Assembly (NCBI GenBank): GCA_001580565.1
Contig: LRBF01000028.1
Span: forward strand, 1-64,000
Length of the DNA: 64,000 nucleotides
Origin: Caballeronia megalochromosomata
GTDB lineage: Bacteria > Pseudomonadota > Gammaproteobacteria > Burkholderiales > Burkholderiaceae
Direction of reading: 5' to 3'
This document shows, one piece after another, positions 15,070 through 24,224 of the stretch. The notes under the pieces were generated by a model. It was not told where the DNA came from. It did not search any database and was given only the letters and a program-made list of their open reading frames with translations. Each line of letters begins with the position of its first letter. Within the stretch, counting starts at the first letter, position 1. A program made the position numbers and the translations under genes.

Positions 15070-16779
15070 TTATTTCGGCAATAAGCCGAACACGGCGACG
15101 CCGTTTTTCGTGCCGACATACACCTTGCCGTTCGCGATCATCGGCGCGATGAACTTGTTGCCCTGGCCGAACTGGTCGCGCGTGCCGGCGTCGTTGCTGC
15201 TGTAGAGCTGGCGGCCGAGATTGGCTGCGTCGTAGGCGCGCAGCGCGCCGGTCGCGCCGTTCTCCGCGGCCCACAGAATGCCGTTCGCCGTGCCGTTCGC
15301 GGAAATGCTCGGCGTCGCGCCCGGGAACGCGAAAGCATTCGCTGTCTGGCTCGCCGACGTTCCCGAAAGCAGTGCGTTCGTGACCGGAAATGCGCGGATG
15401 CTGTCCCCGACCGCGCCGAAATAGACCACGTTGTTGAAATACGCGGGCGCGCCGAACATCGCTCCGCGAATCTGGCCGACGAGTTCCTGATAGATGTGAT
15501 CCGCGTTCGAATCGAACTTGCCCATCGACAAGCGGTTCACCACATAGATGGTCGAGTTCTTGCCCGCGCCGACCGCGAGATGCCGCACGGCGCCGCTCGC
15601 ATCGGTGAAATCGGGGAGCACCATCGCGCCGCCGGAGCCGAGATCCTCGTCGATATTCGATTCCTGCACCGTGTTCGACGCCTGGAAATAGTCCTGCACG
15701 CTGAGCGGCGAGGTGCCGAGCCTCAGAAAGCCATTGCCGAAGTTACCGTTGATCGGCATTTCCTGCGCGTTTTGCGTCGGGTCGAAAGTGCCGTTCGCGT
15801 CGAGGAAGAAAATCGCCGCGCCGTCCGACGCGGGACCCGCTCCGCTCATCCAGATCGAGCCCATCTGCCCGTTCGGCGTGACGTTCAGCACGCTCGCCTG
15901 CTGCAGCGTGTTCGCGTCGTAGCCCATCACCCAGCCGGTGTACGGCATGATGTCGCAGTGCGAGGTCCACGCGGTGTAGACGACGCCGTTGAGCAGGAGC
16001 AGCGCCGCGCGCTCGGCGTACTGGCCCGGAGCGAACGTGAGCGTGCCGTTCTGACTGCCCGCGCCGTTGCCCGGATACGTCGCGCGAATCTCGGCCGGGC
16101 CGTTGAAGAGCTCGGCGCCCGTCGTGATGTCGAGCGCGTGAATGCGCTGGTGATAGCCGCCCGACGCGTCCTTCGACATGCCCACGACGTACATCGCGCC
16201 ATTCGGGCCGCGCGAACGGTCGATGACCGGCGTCGCCGTGACGCCGATGGTCGGCGTGATCTGCGTGCACTTGCGGTCGTCGCTCGGCGACTCGCCGTTG
16301 CCGAGCGTCGAGACTTTCCAGAGCACGGCGCCGCTGTCGGCGTCGAAGGCGTAGACGCTCGCGTTTTCCGTCGCGACATACACGACGTTATGCGTGCCGC
16401 CCGCGACCGGGACGCCCGCCAGAAAGAGCGGCTGGGCATCGACCGCGCCGTCGACGGGGAACATCGCGAGCTTGCCGAACGTGGCCGAATTGACGTTCGC
16501 GGGCGTGAGGACGGTTTCCGCGAGTTGCTGGCCCGTGCGGGCGATGTCGTTGTGCCAGGTGGCGACGTCCATCGCAGATCCCGCAGCGGGCGCCGATGCG
16601 GCCGACGGGCTCGATGCCGGCGGACTCGATGCCGCCGGACTCGATGCGGCGGGCGGCGCGCTGCCGCTGTCCGAAGCGGTGGACCCGCCGCTGGAACCGC
16701 CGCCGCTGCACGCACCCACGATCGCGACGGCGAGTACGACGCCGGCTGCGGCGCTCAAAGTCAGGAAACGCGTCTTCAT
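15070..16779 (-). CDS. PQQ-like beta-propeller repeat lipoprotein
   Basis: A 569-aa exported protein. The signal peptide ends AIVGAC, a lipobox, followed by a ~45-residue linker rich in Ser, Ala and Pro (about 25-70). The remainder is beta-propeller sequence with blade signatures such as VVYVATENASVYAFDADSG and GVLYAA-like repeats (LWAAENGATGALRAYDAANLG; VYVGTKNGVAVFGL at the end). No PQQ-dehydrogenase active site (no paired Cys, no D-x-WGG) is seen, so a binding or scaffold role is more likely than catalysis. The ATG at 16779 sits 7 bp after GAGGAG; the ATG two codons upstream is too close to that site. Confidence 0.78.
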   Translation of the reverse strand: MKTRFLTLSAAAGVVLAVAIVGACSGGGSSGGSTASDSGSAPPAASSPAASSPPASSPSAASAPAAGSAMDVATWHNDIARTGQQLAETVLTPANVNSATFGKLAMFPVDGAVDAQPLFLAGVPVAGGTHNVVYVATENASVYAFDADSGAVLWKVSTLGNGESPSDDRKCTQITPTIGVTATPVIDRSRGPNGAMYVVGMSKDASGGYHQRIHALDITTGAELFNGPAEIRATYPGNGAGSQNGTLTFAPGQYAERAALLLLNGVVYTAWTSHCDIMPYTGWVMGYDANTLQQASVLNVTPNGQMGSIWMSGAGPASDGAAIFFLDANGTFDPTQNAQEMPINGNFGNGFLRLGTSPLSVQDYFQASNTVQESNIDEDLGSGGAMVLPDFTDASGAVRHLAVGAGKNSTIYVVNRLSMGKFDSNADHIYQELVGQIRGAMFGAPAYFNNVVYFGAVGDSIRAFPVTNALLSGTSASQTANAFAFPGATPSISANGTANGILWAAENGATGALRAYDAANLGRQLYSSNDAGTRDQFGQGNKFIAPMIANGKVYVGTKNGVAVFGLLPK

Positions 16780-16866
16780 CTGCATACTCCTCGGCGGTGA
16801 GACGTAACGACGCGGCCGGCGTTTTCACGCGCAAAGAATTTGTTGCAACGCGTCACATGTGCTAAC

Positions 16867-16896
16867 CTAGGGTTATTACCTAGTTAGTAACCCTAG
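16867..16896. promoter_or_regulatory. Inverted-repeat operator before 44-aa gene
   Basis: Perfect arms CTAGGGTTA (16867-16875) and TAACCCTAG (16888-16896) flank a 12-bp spacer that itself contains TACCTAGTTAGTA, so ACCTAG occurs twice 13 bp apart. The site lies 13 bp before the start of the small gene and downstream of the divergent lipoprotein promoter. It is probably a repressor-type operator for the small gene. Confidence 0.55.
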
Positions 16897-16909
16897 TAAG
16901 GAGTTCATC

Positions 16910-17044
16910 ATGGGAATCATCGCCGCAACCCCGATCGCCCTCGTTTCCTTTATCGCCGCCAAGCTGCGCGCCGCCACGCGCGACGCGCTCAACGCACGCG
17001 CCAAGGTCAGCGCGCTGATGGCCGAAGCCTATCGTCGAGCATAA
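16910..17044 (+). CDS. Small 44-aa protein with hydrophobic N-terminus
   Basis: ATG 16910 is preceded by AAGGAG at a 6-nt spacing, the best ribosome site in this stretch. The frame ends with TAA at 17042. The peptide starts MGIIAATPIALVSFIAAKL (one possible membrane helix) and continues as a basic amphipathic helix (RAATRDALNARAKVSALMAEAYRRA, positions 20-44). Codon use is high in GC at third positions, like real neighbours. With a dedicated operator and RBS it is likely expressed. No family recognised. Confidence 0.65.
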   Translation: MGIIAATPIALVSFIAAKLRAATRDALNARAKVSALMAEAYRRA

Positions 17045-17098
17045 CGCGCGGGCGCGGGAGAATATTCCCCGCGCCGCTTGCAGTGCTCATTGCTACGC

Positions 17099-19603
17099 TC
17101 ATGGCAAGGCATAGGCGATCACGTAATCGCCTGCCTTCGTGCCGAGCGAGCCGTGACCGCCCGCCGTCACGAGCACGTACTGCCTGCCGCTTGCATCGGC
17201 GTAGCTCATCGGCGTCGACTGTCCGCCTGCCGGAAGCCGCGCTTCCCACAGCTTCTTCCCGTCGCGCACGTCGTACGCGCGGACATACTGGTCGAGCGTG
17301 CCCGTCAGGAATGCGACACCGCCCGCCGTCACGATCGTTCCGCCGAGACTCGGCACGCCGAGCGGCAGCGGAATCGGCAGCGGCGCGCTGTCGATGATCG
17401 TGCCGTTCTTGTGCATCCATCCGAGCTTGTTCGTGCGCAGATCGACGGCCGCCATGTAACCCCACGGCGGCGCCTGGCACGGAATCCCCAGCGGCGACAG
17501 GAACGCGCTGATTTCAAACGCAAAGGGCGTGCCGCGCGCCAGCTTGATACCGCTCGTCTCGCTCGTGCTCATCGCGCCTTCCTGGAGCTTTTCGCGCGGA
17601 ATCAGTTTCGACATGAACGCCATGTAATTCGGATTCGCGACTAGAATCTGCCGCACCGGATCGACCGAAATGCCGCCCCAGTCGAACACGCCGAAATTGC
17701 CCGGGAACACGAGCGAGCCCTGCTCCGACGGCGGCGTGAACGGCCCGTCGTAACGCAGACTCCGGAACTTGATCCGGCACCACAACTGATCGAACGGCGT
17801 CGTGCCCCACATGTCCGCTTCCGTCACGCGCGGCGGATTGAAATTGAGCGCGGAGACCGCCTGCGTCGGCGCGGTGTGATCGCCCTTCGCCGCGCCCTGC
17901 GGCACGGGCACTTCGCTGATCGGCACGATCGGCTTCCCCGTTTCGCGATTCAGCACATAGATGCTGCCCTGTTTGGTCGATGCGATCACCGCCGGCTGCG
18001 TGCCCTGCGCCGTCTGCAGGTCGACGAGCGTCGGCTGGCCGCCGACATCCATGTCCCACAGGTCGTGATGCGTGAACTGATAGTTCCAGCGCAGCTTGCC
18101 CGTCGCGGCATCGAGCGCGACGAGGCCGGCCGCGAACTTCTCGGCCTGCGGCGTGCGCTCGCCGCCCCATTGATCGGGCGTCTGATTGCCCATCGGCAGA
18201 TAGATCAGGCCGCGCTTCTCGTCGACGCTGAACATCGACCACATGTTCGGCGAGTTGCGCACGTACGTGCCGCCCGCCGCGATCGGCTCGGTGGCGTCCG
18301 GGTTGCCCGAGTCCCAGTTCCAGACCAGATGGCCGTCGTTGACGTCGAATGCGCGGATCACGCCGGAAGGTTCGTTGTTCGATTCGTTGTCGGTCACGTG
18401 GCCGCCGACGATCACGAGGTTGCGAACCACCGCCGGCGGCGACGTCGAGTAATAGCCGCCCGGCGTGAACGGGCCGATGTTCGCGCGCAGATCGATCGCG
18501 CCGTCCTTGCCGAAGCTCGCGCACGGTTTGCCGGTTTGCGCGTCGAGCGCGATCAGGCGGGCGTCGGCGGTCGGGAGGAAGAGGCGCCGCGGGCATTCGG
18601 CCAGCGCCGTGGTCTGCGCGGGCGTCTGCACGGGCGCGGCGGGCTCGGACGCGGCTTGCGTATCGGACGAGGCATCCGCTGCGCTCGCTTCGACAGGCGC
18701 GGACGCTGCCGCCACCTCCGAAGCCGCTGCGGCGGGCATCGGATGCATCGACGCATCGTAATAAGCGACGCCTCTACACGTCATATGCTCCCAGTGCTTG
18801 AAGCCGATCGGGCTCTGAATCTGCGGATCGAAGCGCCACTTTTCCCTGCCGCTTGCCGCGTCGAGCGCGATCACCTTGCTGTGCGGCGTGCAAAGGAAGA
18901 TCGTGTCGCCGACCTTGAGCGGCGTGTTCTCGTCGGTCGTCTCGGTCGGGTCGCCGGCGCCGGGCAAGTCGCCGGTGCGGTACGTCCACGCCACTTTCAG
19001 TTGATGCGCGTTTTCCGGCGTGATCTGCGTAAGCGGCACGTAACGCTGCGCGAGCGGCGAGCCGCCATAGTCGATCCAGTCGCCCGGCGCGCGGCCGGTC
19101 GCGGCGTTGGCATCGGGCTGATTCGCATCGGCGGCGACATTCACGTCGATGCGTCCCGGCACGTCGTGCACATCCTTGAAATACGTGCCGATGCCGAGCA
19201 GCAGCGCGAGCACGATCGCGGCGGCGAGCGGCGTGCGCGCCGCACGCGCGGTCGATGGCGGACCGAACAGCGCGCCGCGATGCACCAGCGGAATCAGCAG
19301 CCAGAGCGCGAGCAGCACCCAGATCCACAAGCGCGGCATCAGTTGCCAGAAGTCGAAACGCACTTCGATCACGGCCCAGATGGTCGAGCCGAACAGCATG
19401 AGCGCGAAGAGCAGCAGCGCGGAGCGCCGCCGTATCAGCAGCAAGAGCCCCGTCAGGACGATGGCCGCACCTGCGATCACGTAGTACCACGATCCTTTCA
19501 GCGTCACGAGATACGCACCGCCCGCCGCCAGCACCAGGCCGATGACGATAAACGCGATGGCCGTGAAAAACGTGAGCGGATTCAGTCTTCCGTTGACAGC
19601 CAT
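17099..19603 (-). CDS. gcd: Membrane-bound PQQ-dependent dehydrogenase (glucose/quinate/shikimate family)
   Basis: An 834-aa quinoprotein. Five N-terminal membrane helices (about residues 10-140) should anchor it and pass electrons to ubiquinone. The periplasmic eight-bladed propeller begins at GDWIDYGGSPLAQRYVPL. The active-site stretch MGNQTPDQWGG and the HHDLWDMDVGGQPTLVD segment match Gcd closely. An extra ~45-residue Ala/Ser/Glu-rich insert (AAAASEVAAASAPVEASAAD onward, near residue 365) sits in one blade. Start MAVNG follows GGAGG; a much longer frame upstream is rejected. Glucose is the default substrate, but quinate is possible given the shikimate-type genes at 24-27 kb. Confidence 0.88.
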   Translation of the reverse strand: MAVNGRLNPLTFFTAIAFIVIGLVLAAGGAYLVTLKGSWYYVIAGAAIVLTGLLLLIRRRSALLLFALMLFGSTIWAVIEVRFDFWQLMPRLWIWVLLALWLLIPLVHRGALFGPPSTARAARTPLAAAIVLALLLGIGTYFKDVHDVPGRIDVNVAADANQPDANAATGRAPGDWIDYGGSPLAQRYVPLTQITPENAHQLKVAWTYRTGDLPGAGDPTETTDENTPLKVGDTIFLCTPHSKVIALDAASGREKWRFDPQIQSPIGFKHWEHMTCRGVAYYDASMHPMPAAAASEVAAASAPVEASAADASSDTQAASEPAAPVQTPAQTTALAECPRRLFLPTADARLIALDAQTGKPCASFGKDGAIDLRANIGPFTPGGYYSTSPPAVVRNLVIVGGHVTDNESNNEPSGVIRAFDVNDGHLVWNWDSGNPDATEPIAAGGTYVRNSPNMWSMFSVDEKRGLIYLPMGNQTPDQWGGERTPQAEKFAAGLVALDAATGKLRWNYQFTHHDLWDMDVGGQPTLVDLQTAQGTQPAVIASTKQGSIYVLNRETGKPIVPISEVPVPQGAAKGDHTAPTQAVSALNFNPPRVTEADMWGTTPFDQLWCRIKFRSLRYDGPFTPPSEQGSLVFPGNFGVFDWGGISVDPVRQILVANPNYMAFMSKLIPREKLQEGAMSTSETSGIKLARGTPFAFEISAFLSPLGIPCQAPPWGYMAAVDLRTNKLGWMHKNGTIIDSAPLPIPLPLGVPSLGGTIVTAGGVAFLTGTLDQYVRAYDVRDGKKLWEARLPAGGQSTPMSYADASGRQYVLVTAGGHGSLGTKAGDYVIAYALP

Positions 19604-19776
19604 GCTGAGACCTCCGTGACGATGAATGGCGGAACACGACCGAGGTGACGGTCGTGGTTCGGACGCTGTCGCGTCGTGCGAGGGAGCAATCGCTGTGCCG
19701 TTGGGCGGGAGATGACGCGTGCGAGCAGCGCTTACAGATGACTTTTCCGGGAAAGCGGCGCGTGTGCGCCAACGGA

Positions 19777-20100
19777 TCAGAGCCGGCGCGGCCAGAGTCC
19801 GCCGTGCAGGCTCGCCGGAACGACGCCGGAAACGAAGGCCGCCTTGAGATCGGCGCGCTCGGAAAAGCGCGGGGCTTCGAGCCACATCAGGAATTCGTCG
19901 CCCCAGTTGCCCCACGCGTTTTCGTCGAAATCGAAGTCCTCGTCGATGCGGCCGTTGTCGCGCAGATACGCTCCGACCACTTGCGTGCCATTCCAGTACG
20001 CGACGGCGACGTCGGTCAGATCGGCGGTCATGCCGCGCGGCAGATCACGCAGCAGCATCGCGACATGCGCCTTGAACGATTTGAATTCGGTCGGTCTCAT
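19777..20100 (-). CDS. Conserved hypothetical protein
   Basis: A 107-aa soluble protein starting MRPTEFKSFKAHVAMLLRDL, with a WG-rich acidic middle (DEDFDFDENAWGNWGDEFLMWLEAPR). No family assigned. The chosen ATG follows GGAG at 6 nt; an upstream in-frame ATG at 20148 would overlap the previous gene's end. It lies 54 bp downstream of the 82-aa gene on the same strand, suggesting a two-gene unit, and 173 bp upstream of the PQQ dehydrogenase start. Confidence 0.65.
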   Translation of the reverse strand: MRPTEFKSFKAHVAMLLRDLPRGMTADLTDVAVAYWNGTQVVGAYLRDNGRIDEDFDFDENAWGNWGDEFLMWLEAPRFSERADLKAAFVSGVVPASLHGGLWPRRL

Positions 20101-20154
20101 CGCCTGCTCCGCTTCAAAAAAGTGCGTGAAAAAACCTGCATGCGGCATGCTCGT

Positions 20155-20403
20155 TCAGCCGAACACGCCCTTGTTCAAATCCTTTTCGAACGCCGCGGTC
20201 CATTCCGTGCCGTGTCCAATGCGATATTCGCGTTCCTTCAGCGTGGAACGCCGCGTGATGGTGACGTGGCCCTGCAATGGATAGACATCGTCCACGACAT
20301 CGGATGCGCCGCCTTCCTGCACGAGAAAATCGCTTTCGTCGAGCCGATGGCGCGCGAGAACCGCAAGGAATTCCGCTTTTTCGTCCGGTGCGATCACAGT
20401 CAT
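20155..20403 (-). CDS. Conserved hypothetical small protein
   Basis: An 82-aa soluble protein beginning MTVIAPDEKAEFLAVLARHRLDESDFLV, followed by a strand-rich C-terminal half (VYPLQGHVTITRRSTLKEREYRIG). It starts at 20403 because GGAGGGTCTC precedes this ATG, whereas the longer frame lacks a site. No recognised domain. It is probably co-transcribed with the 107-aa gene that follows. Confidence 0.62.
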   Translation of the reverse strand: MTVIAPDEKAEFLAVLARHRLDESDFLVQEGGASDVVDDVYPLQGHVTITRRSTLKEREYRIGHGTEWTAAFEKDLNKGVFG

Positions 20404-20532
20404 GAGACCCTCCATGATCGAAGGCTGCTTCCATTCAAAGTAGCACACGCGCAGAGGAACGTCGGCGCATATCTTGCTGCGAGCGCGGCGAGGCGCACGC
20501 GCCACCCTGTCTTCACGAGGAGTCGAATAACG

Positions 20533-20916
20533 ATGAAACGCGCATCAGTCACGATTTGCGCAGGTGCACTGGCGGCGCTCGTCGTGTGCACGCACGCGCA
20601 CGCCGACGACGACGCCGTCTGCGGCACGCTCGAAAGCGCAACCAACGGGCAGGACGGCATGATCGCGCTGCGGGAGGGAGAAAGCGTGAACTTCTGGCGG
20701 GGCGGCGACGTGCGGCACGGCGCGCTGCACATCTACAAGGAAGGCGAGGTGTATCGCGTGTACTGGCAGCCCGAGGGAAGCGGCGACCTGTATGTGCTCG
20801 CGAATGAAAGCACGACCAGCGCGCGGCTCATCCTGACGCCGCCGCGCGGCACGAAAGTGGACACGGGACCGGGCAGCCTGCCGCCGCAGAAAGTGCTGTC
20901 CTGTCCCGCGCTGTAA
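20533..20916 (+). CDS. Hypothetical exported protein
   Basis: A 127-aa protein with a clean Sec signal peptide (MKRASVTICAGALAALVVCTHAHA, cleavage likely before DDDAVC at residue 25). The mature part is ~100 residues, beta-rich, with two cysteines (VCGTLES near its start and VLSCPAL at its end) that could form a disulfide. No family recognised. It is convergent with tyrB, whose stop lies 3 bp beyond its own. Confidence 0.7.
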   Translation: MKRASVTICAGALAALVVCTHAHADDDAVCGTLESATNGQDGMIALREGESVNFWRGGDVRHGALHIYKEGEVYRVYWQPEGSGDLYVLANESTTSARLILTPPRGTKVDTGPGSLPPQKVLSCPAL

Positions 20917-20919
20917 CGA

Positions 20920-22119
20920 TTATTTCGCTGCGAGCACCTTGCCGATCGCATCGGCGACGACCTGCACGTTGCTGTCGTTCAGGCCAGCGACGCACATGCG
21001 GCCCGAGCGCAGGATATACACGCCGAATTCCTCCTTGAGGCGATCCGCCTGCTCCGCGACGAGACCGGTGTACGTGAACATGCCGCGCTGCCTGACGTAG
21101 CGCGTGAGCATTTCGCCGCGCACGTGATCCTTCAGGCCGTCGTGAATCGCCTGGCGCATGCGCGCGATGCGCTGGCACATCGACGCGAGTTCCTGTTCCC
21201 AAGACTGCCTGAGCGCCGGCGTGTTCAGCACATGCGTGACGATCTTCGCGCCGTGCGTCGGCGGATTGCTGTAGTTCGCGCGCACCGCGCTCGTCAACTG
21301 GCCGAGCACGCGGTCGGCTTCGGCGGCATCGTCGCTGATCACATGCAGGCCGCCGCAGCGCTCGCCGTACAGCGAGAAATTCTTCGAGAACGAATTCGCG
21401 ATGAACGCCGGCACGCCACGGCGCGCGAGTTCGCGCACGGCGAAGGCGTCGTCGTCCAGACCCGCGCCGAAGCCCTGATACGCCATGTCGACGAACGGCA
21501 GCAGATCGCGCTTCTGCAACACGTCGATGATCTTCAGCCATTGGGCCTGATCGAGATCTACGCCCGTCGGGTTATGGCAGCACGCGTGCAGCAGGACGAC
21601 GCTCTTCGCGGGCAGCTTGTCGATGGCTTCGAGCATCGCGTCGAAGCGCAGACCGCCGGTGGCTTCGTCGTAATACGGGTAGGTGTTCACCTCGAAGCCG
21701 GCACGCTCGAAGATGAAGCGGTGGTTCTCCCACGTCGGATCGCTCACCCACACTTGCGATTGCGGGAAATAACGCCTGATGAAATCCGCGCCGACTTTCA
21801 GCGCGCCCGAGCCGCCGAGCGTCTGCACGGTCGCAATGCGGCCATCGGCGCGCGCGGGGCTGTCGTGGCCGAACACGAGCGTCTGCACGGCATCGCGATA
21901 ATGCGCGAAGCCGGCCATCGGCAAGTAAGGCTTCGGGCCGAGATCCTTCAGGATCGACAGTTCCGCCTCGCGCACCGCCTGCATGACGGGCAGGCGGCCT
22001 TCGTCATCGAAGTAGATGCCGATGCTCAGATTGACCTTGTTGGTGCGCGGGTCCTTCTGGAAGTTTTCGTTCAGCGACAGAATCGGGTCGCCGGGGTAGG
22101 CATCGATATGTTCGAACAT
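20920..22119 (-). CDS. tyrB: Aromatic amino acid aminotransferase
   Basis: A 399-aa class I aminotransferase. It opens MFEHIDAYPGDPILSLNENFQKD, a hallmark of the TyrB/AspC group. PLP-binding features include HACCHNPTGVD and the Schiff-base lysine in NSFSKNFSLYGERCG; RSGRMCVAGLN near the end carries the substrate-carboxylate arginine. It transfers amino groups between Tyr/Phe (or Asp) and 2-oxoglutarate. It follows the amino-acid permease gene by 35 bp on the same strand, supporting a joint role in aromatic amino-acid uptake and turnover. Confidence 0.92.
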   Translation of the reverse strand: MFEHIDAYPGDPILSLNENFQKDPRTNKVNLSIGIYFDDEGRLPVMQAVREAELSILKDLGPKPYLPMAGFAHYRDAVQTLVFGHDSPARADGRIATVQTLGGSGALKVGADFIRRYFPQSQVWVSDPTWENHRFIFERAGFEVNTYPYYDEATGGLRFDAMLEAIDKLPAKSVVLLHACCHNPTGVDLDQAQWLKIIDVLQKRDLLPFVDMAYQGFGAGLDDDAFAVRELARRGVPAFIANSFSKNFSLYGERCGGLHVISDDAAEADRVLGQLTSAVRANYSNPPTHGAKIVTHVLNTPALRQSWEQELASMCQRIARMRQAIHDGLKDHVRGEMLTRYVRQRGMFTYTGLVAEQADRLKEEFGVYILRSGRMCVAGLNDSNVQVVADAIGKVLAAK

Positions 22120-22154
22120 GGTATGGGTATCAGGACGAGAGTCAGGACGAGAGA

Positions 22155-23537
22155 TCAGCGAGATTGCAGGCGACTGGCGCGCTTGGCGTCATCGCCCCTT
22201 TTTTTGAGATAGTAGCCGATTCCGAGAACGGCCAGCCAGGCGGGAATCAGGTAGACGGACAGGCGCAGGTCCGGAATCTCGTACATGACCCACACGATGC
22301 CTGCGAGGAACGCGAGCACGATGTAATTCGTGAACGGATGGCCGAAGCTCGGAAACGACGTCGTTTCGCTGCCCGCGCGCTTCTGCCGGCGGAACATGAG
22401 GTGGATGATGCTGATCATCGCCCAGTTGATGACGAGCGCCGACACCGCGAGGCCCATCAAGAGGCCGAACGCGCGTCCCGGAATCACATAATTGATGAGC
22501 ACGCAGGCCGCCGTGACGATTGCCGAGACCGCCAGCGCCGCGAGCGGAATGCCGCGCGCGCTCACGTTCAGGAGCGCGCGCGGCGCGTTGCCTTGTTGCG
22601 CGAGACCGTAAAGCATGCGGCTGTTCGCATAAACGCCGCTGTTGTACACGGACAGCGCGGCTGTCAGCACGATCACGTTGAGCACGTTCGCAACGAGCGT
22701 GCTGTTCATCTCGCGGAAGATCAGCACGAACGGACTGCCGCCGGTCGCGACCTTGTCCCACGGATACAGCGACAGCAGCACGGCGAGCGCGCCGACATAG
22801 AAAATCAGGATGCGGTAGATGACCTGATTGGTCGCGCGCGGAATGCTGCGCGACGGATCTTCCGCTTCCGCCGCCGTGATGCCGACGAGTTCCAGCCCGC
22901 CGAACGAGAACATGATCACGGCCATCGACATCACCAGCCCGTGCACGCCGTTCGGAAAGAAGCCGCCGAGCCGCCAGAGGTTCGCGACGCTTGCCTCCGG
23001 CCCGGCCTTGCCCGACGCGAGCAGCCAGCCGCCGAAGAGGATCATCCCGACGATCGCCGCCACCTTCACGATCGCGAACCAGAACTCTGTCTCGCCGTAG
23101 GACTTCACGCTCGTCAGATTGATCGCGTTGACGATGACGAAGCACCCGAGCGCCGATATCCACGTCGGCAGCCCCGGCCACCAGTACTGCATGTAGATGC
23201 CGATGGCGGACAGCTCCGCCATGCTCACCAGGATGTAAATGGCCCAGTAATTCCAGCCGGAGATGAACCCGGCGGCGTGGCCCCAGTATTTATCGGCGAA
23301 ATGGCTGAAGGAGCCGGCGACCGGCTCGTCGACGATCATCTCGCCCAGTTGCCGCATGATGAAAAACGCCATCAGACCGGCGATCGCGTAGCCGAGCAGC
23401 ACGGACGGCCCGGCGAGCTTGATCGTCTGCGCGACGCCGAGAAAAAGCCCCGTGCCGATCGCGCCACCGAGCGCGATCAGCTGGATATGGCGGCTTTTGA
23501 GTCCGCGCTTGAGTGTTTCTTGTTGGGTTGAAGCCAT
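22155..23537 (-). CDS. Amino acid permease, APC superfamily (AAT family)
   Basis: A 460-aa protein with about 12 membrane helices. The first helix carries IALGGAIGTGLFLG, the substrate-binding signature of the AroP/GabP/ProY group, and EPVAGSFSHFADKYWG follows the third. The C-terminal region ends in a short basic cytoplasmic tail. It is probably an importer for aromatic or proline-like amino acids; the adjacent tyrB favours aromatic substrates, but this is inference from context. Confidence 0.88.
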   Translation of the reverse strand: MASTQQETLKRGLKSRHIQLIALGGAIGTGLFLGVAQTIKLAGPSVLLGYAIAGLMAFFIMRQLGEMIVDEPVAGSFSHFADKYWGHAAGFISGWNYWAIYILVSMAELSAIGIYMQYWWPGLPTWISALGCFVIVNAINLTSVKSYGETEFWFAIVKVAAIVGMILFGGWLLASGKAGPEASVANLWRLGGFFPNGVHGLVMSMAVIMFSFGGLELVGITAAEAEDPSRSIPRATNQVIYRILIFYVGALAVLLSLYPWDKVATGGSPFVLIFREMNSTLVANVLNVIVLTAALSVYNSGVYANSRMLYGLAQQGNAPRALLNVSARGIPLAALAVSAIVTAACVLINYVIPGRAFGLLMGLAVSALVINWAMISIIHLMFRRQKRAGSETTSFPSFGHPFTNYIVLAFLAGIVWVMYEIPDLRLSVYLIPAWLAVLGIGYYLKKRGDDAKRASRLQSR

Positions 23538-23882
23538 GTCGATGCCTGCCTGAACTGCAAAAATTACCGCTTTCGTATGATCGAACGATCGATCAGTCGT
23601 CTCGTCCGACTTTTCGCGCCGCTTTTCGGATAAAAACTGTTGTTTTTTCGTGCGGATGACCCCACAGCGCGCTGCAAAAAAGGCCGATTATCTGCGCACG
23701 GACCTGCGATTTTACCGCCCCGGCGACCCGTGAAGCCTTGATGGGCGGACTTACCGCAGCACGTGTTTCGAAGTTCAAAGCCGCACAACAAACGATTTGA
23801 GGCCGGAATCAGGTGTTGTTCGGAGGATTGCTTGGGGCGCGTCGGCGGGAGAATTGCATCATCCACTCACGACGGGGTCGCC
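23538..23882. other. Intergenic region with no recognised gene
   Basis: 345 bp between the permease start and the divergent 87-aa gene. It contains the run GATCGAACGATCGATC near 23580, which is partly self-complementary, and several short AT-rich patches suited to promoters for both sides. No coding frame with convincing composition was found. Confidence 0.5.
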
Positions 23883-24146
23883 ATGTATCAGACGATGGAA
23901 GGAAACGCCAGGCCGCATCGCACGGCCGACGGGTTCACCGAAGGATCGCAGGACCGCGCAGTAGCGACGCAAGCCGACTTGCTGAGCGCGCTGCAGTCGG
24001 CGTCGGACAACATCATGCGCCTCGCGGGCAAGTTGCGCGGCGAGCGCGATGCCACCGCCGCCGATGCCGTGAACATCACCGAACAGCATGCGCTCGCGCA
24101 GGAGCTGATCGGACGTCTGCTGGCGCTGCCCGCGTCGCAGGCGTAA
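23883..24146 (+). CDS. Small hypothetical protein
   Basis: An 87-aa soluble, helix-rich protein (DLLSALQSASDNIMRLAGKL, then ALAQELIGRLLALPASQA at the end). The ATG at 23883 starts the part with high third-position GC; the in-frame extension upstream to 23763 has different composition. The ribosome site is weak. No family recognised. It sits ahead of the 53-aa membrane peptide and may be co-transcribed with it. Confidence 0.55.
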   Translation: MYQTMEGNARPHRTADGFTEGSQDRAVATQADLLSALQSASDNIMRLAGKLRGERDATAADAVNITEQHALAQELIGRLLALPASQA

Positions 24147-24224
24147 GGGACCAACAGGGCTAACAGAGGGAGAGCAGCGGTGACGGCATGAGCCGCCCGC
24201 GCTCGGCGCATCGGGGAGAAGGAA

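Noticed and set aside
15070..16779. Reading the propeller lipoprotein as a PQQ alcohol dehydrogenase
   Set aside because: The active-site Asp-x-WGG and vicinal cysteines of such enzymes are missing.
17876..19648. 590-aa plus-strand frame opposite the PQQ dehydrogenase
   Set aside because: Complement artefact: Arg/His-rich, no recognisable domain, and the opposite strand holds a fully motif-supported gene.
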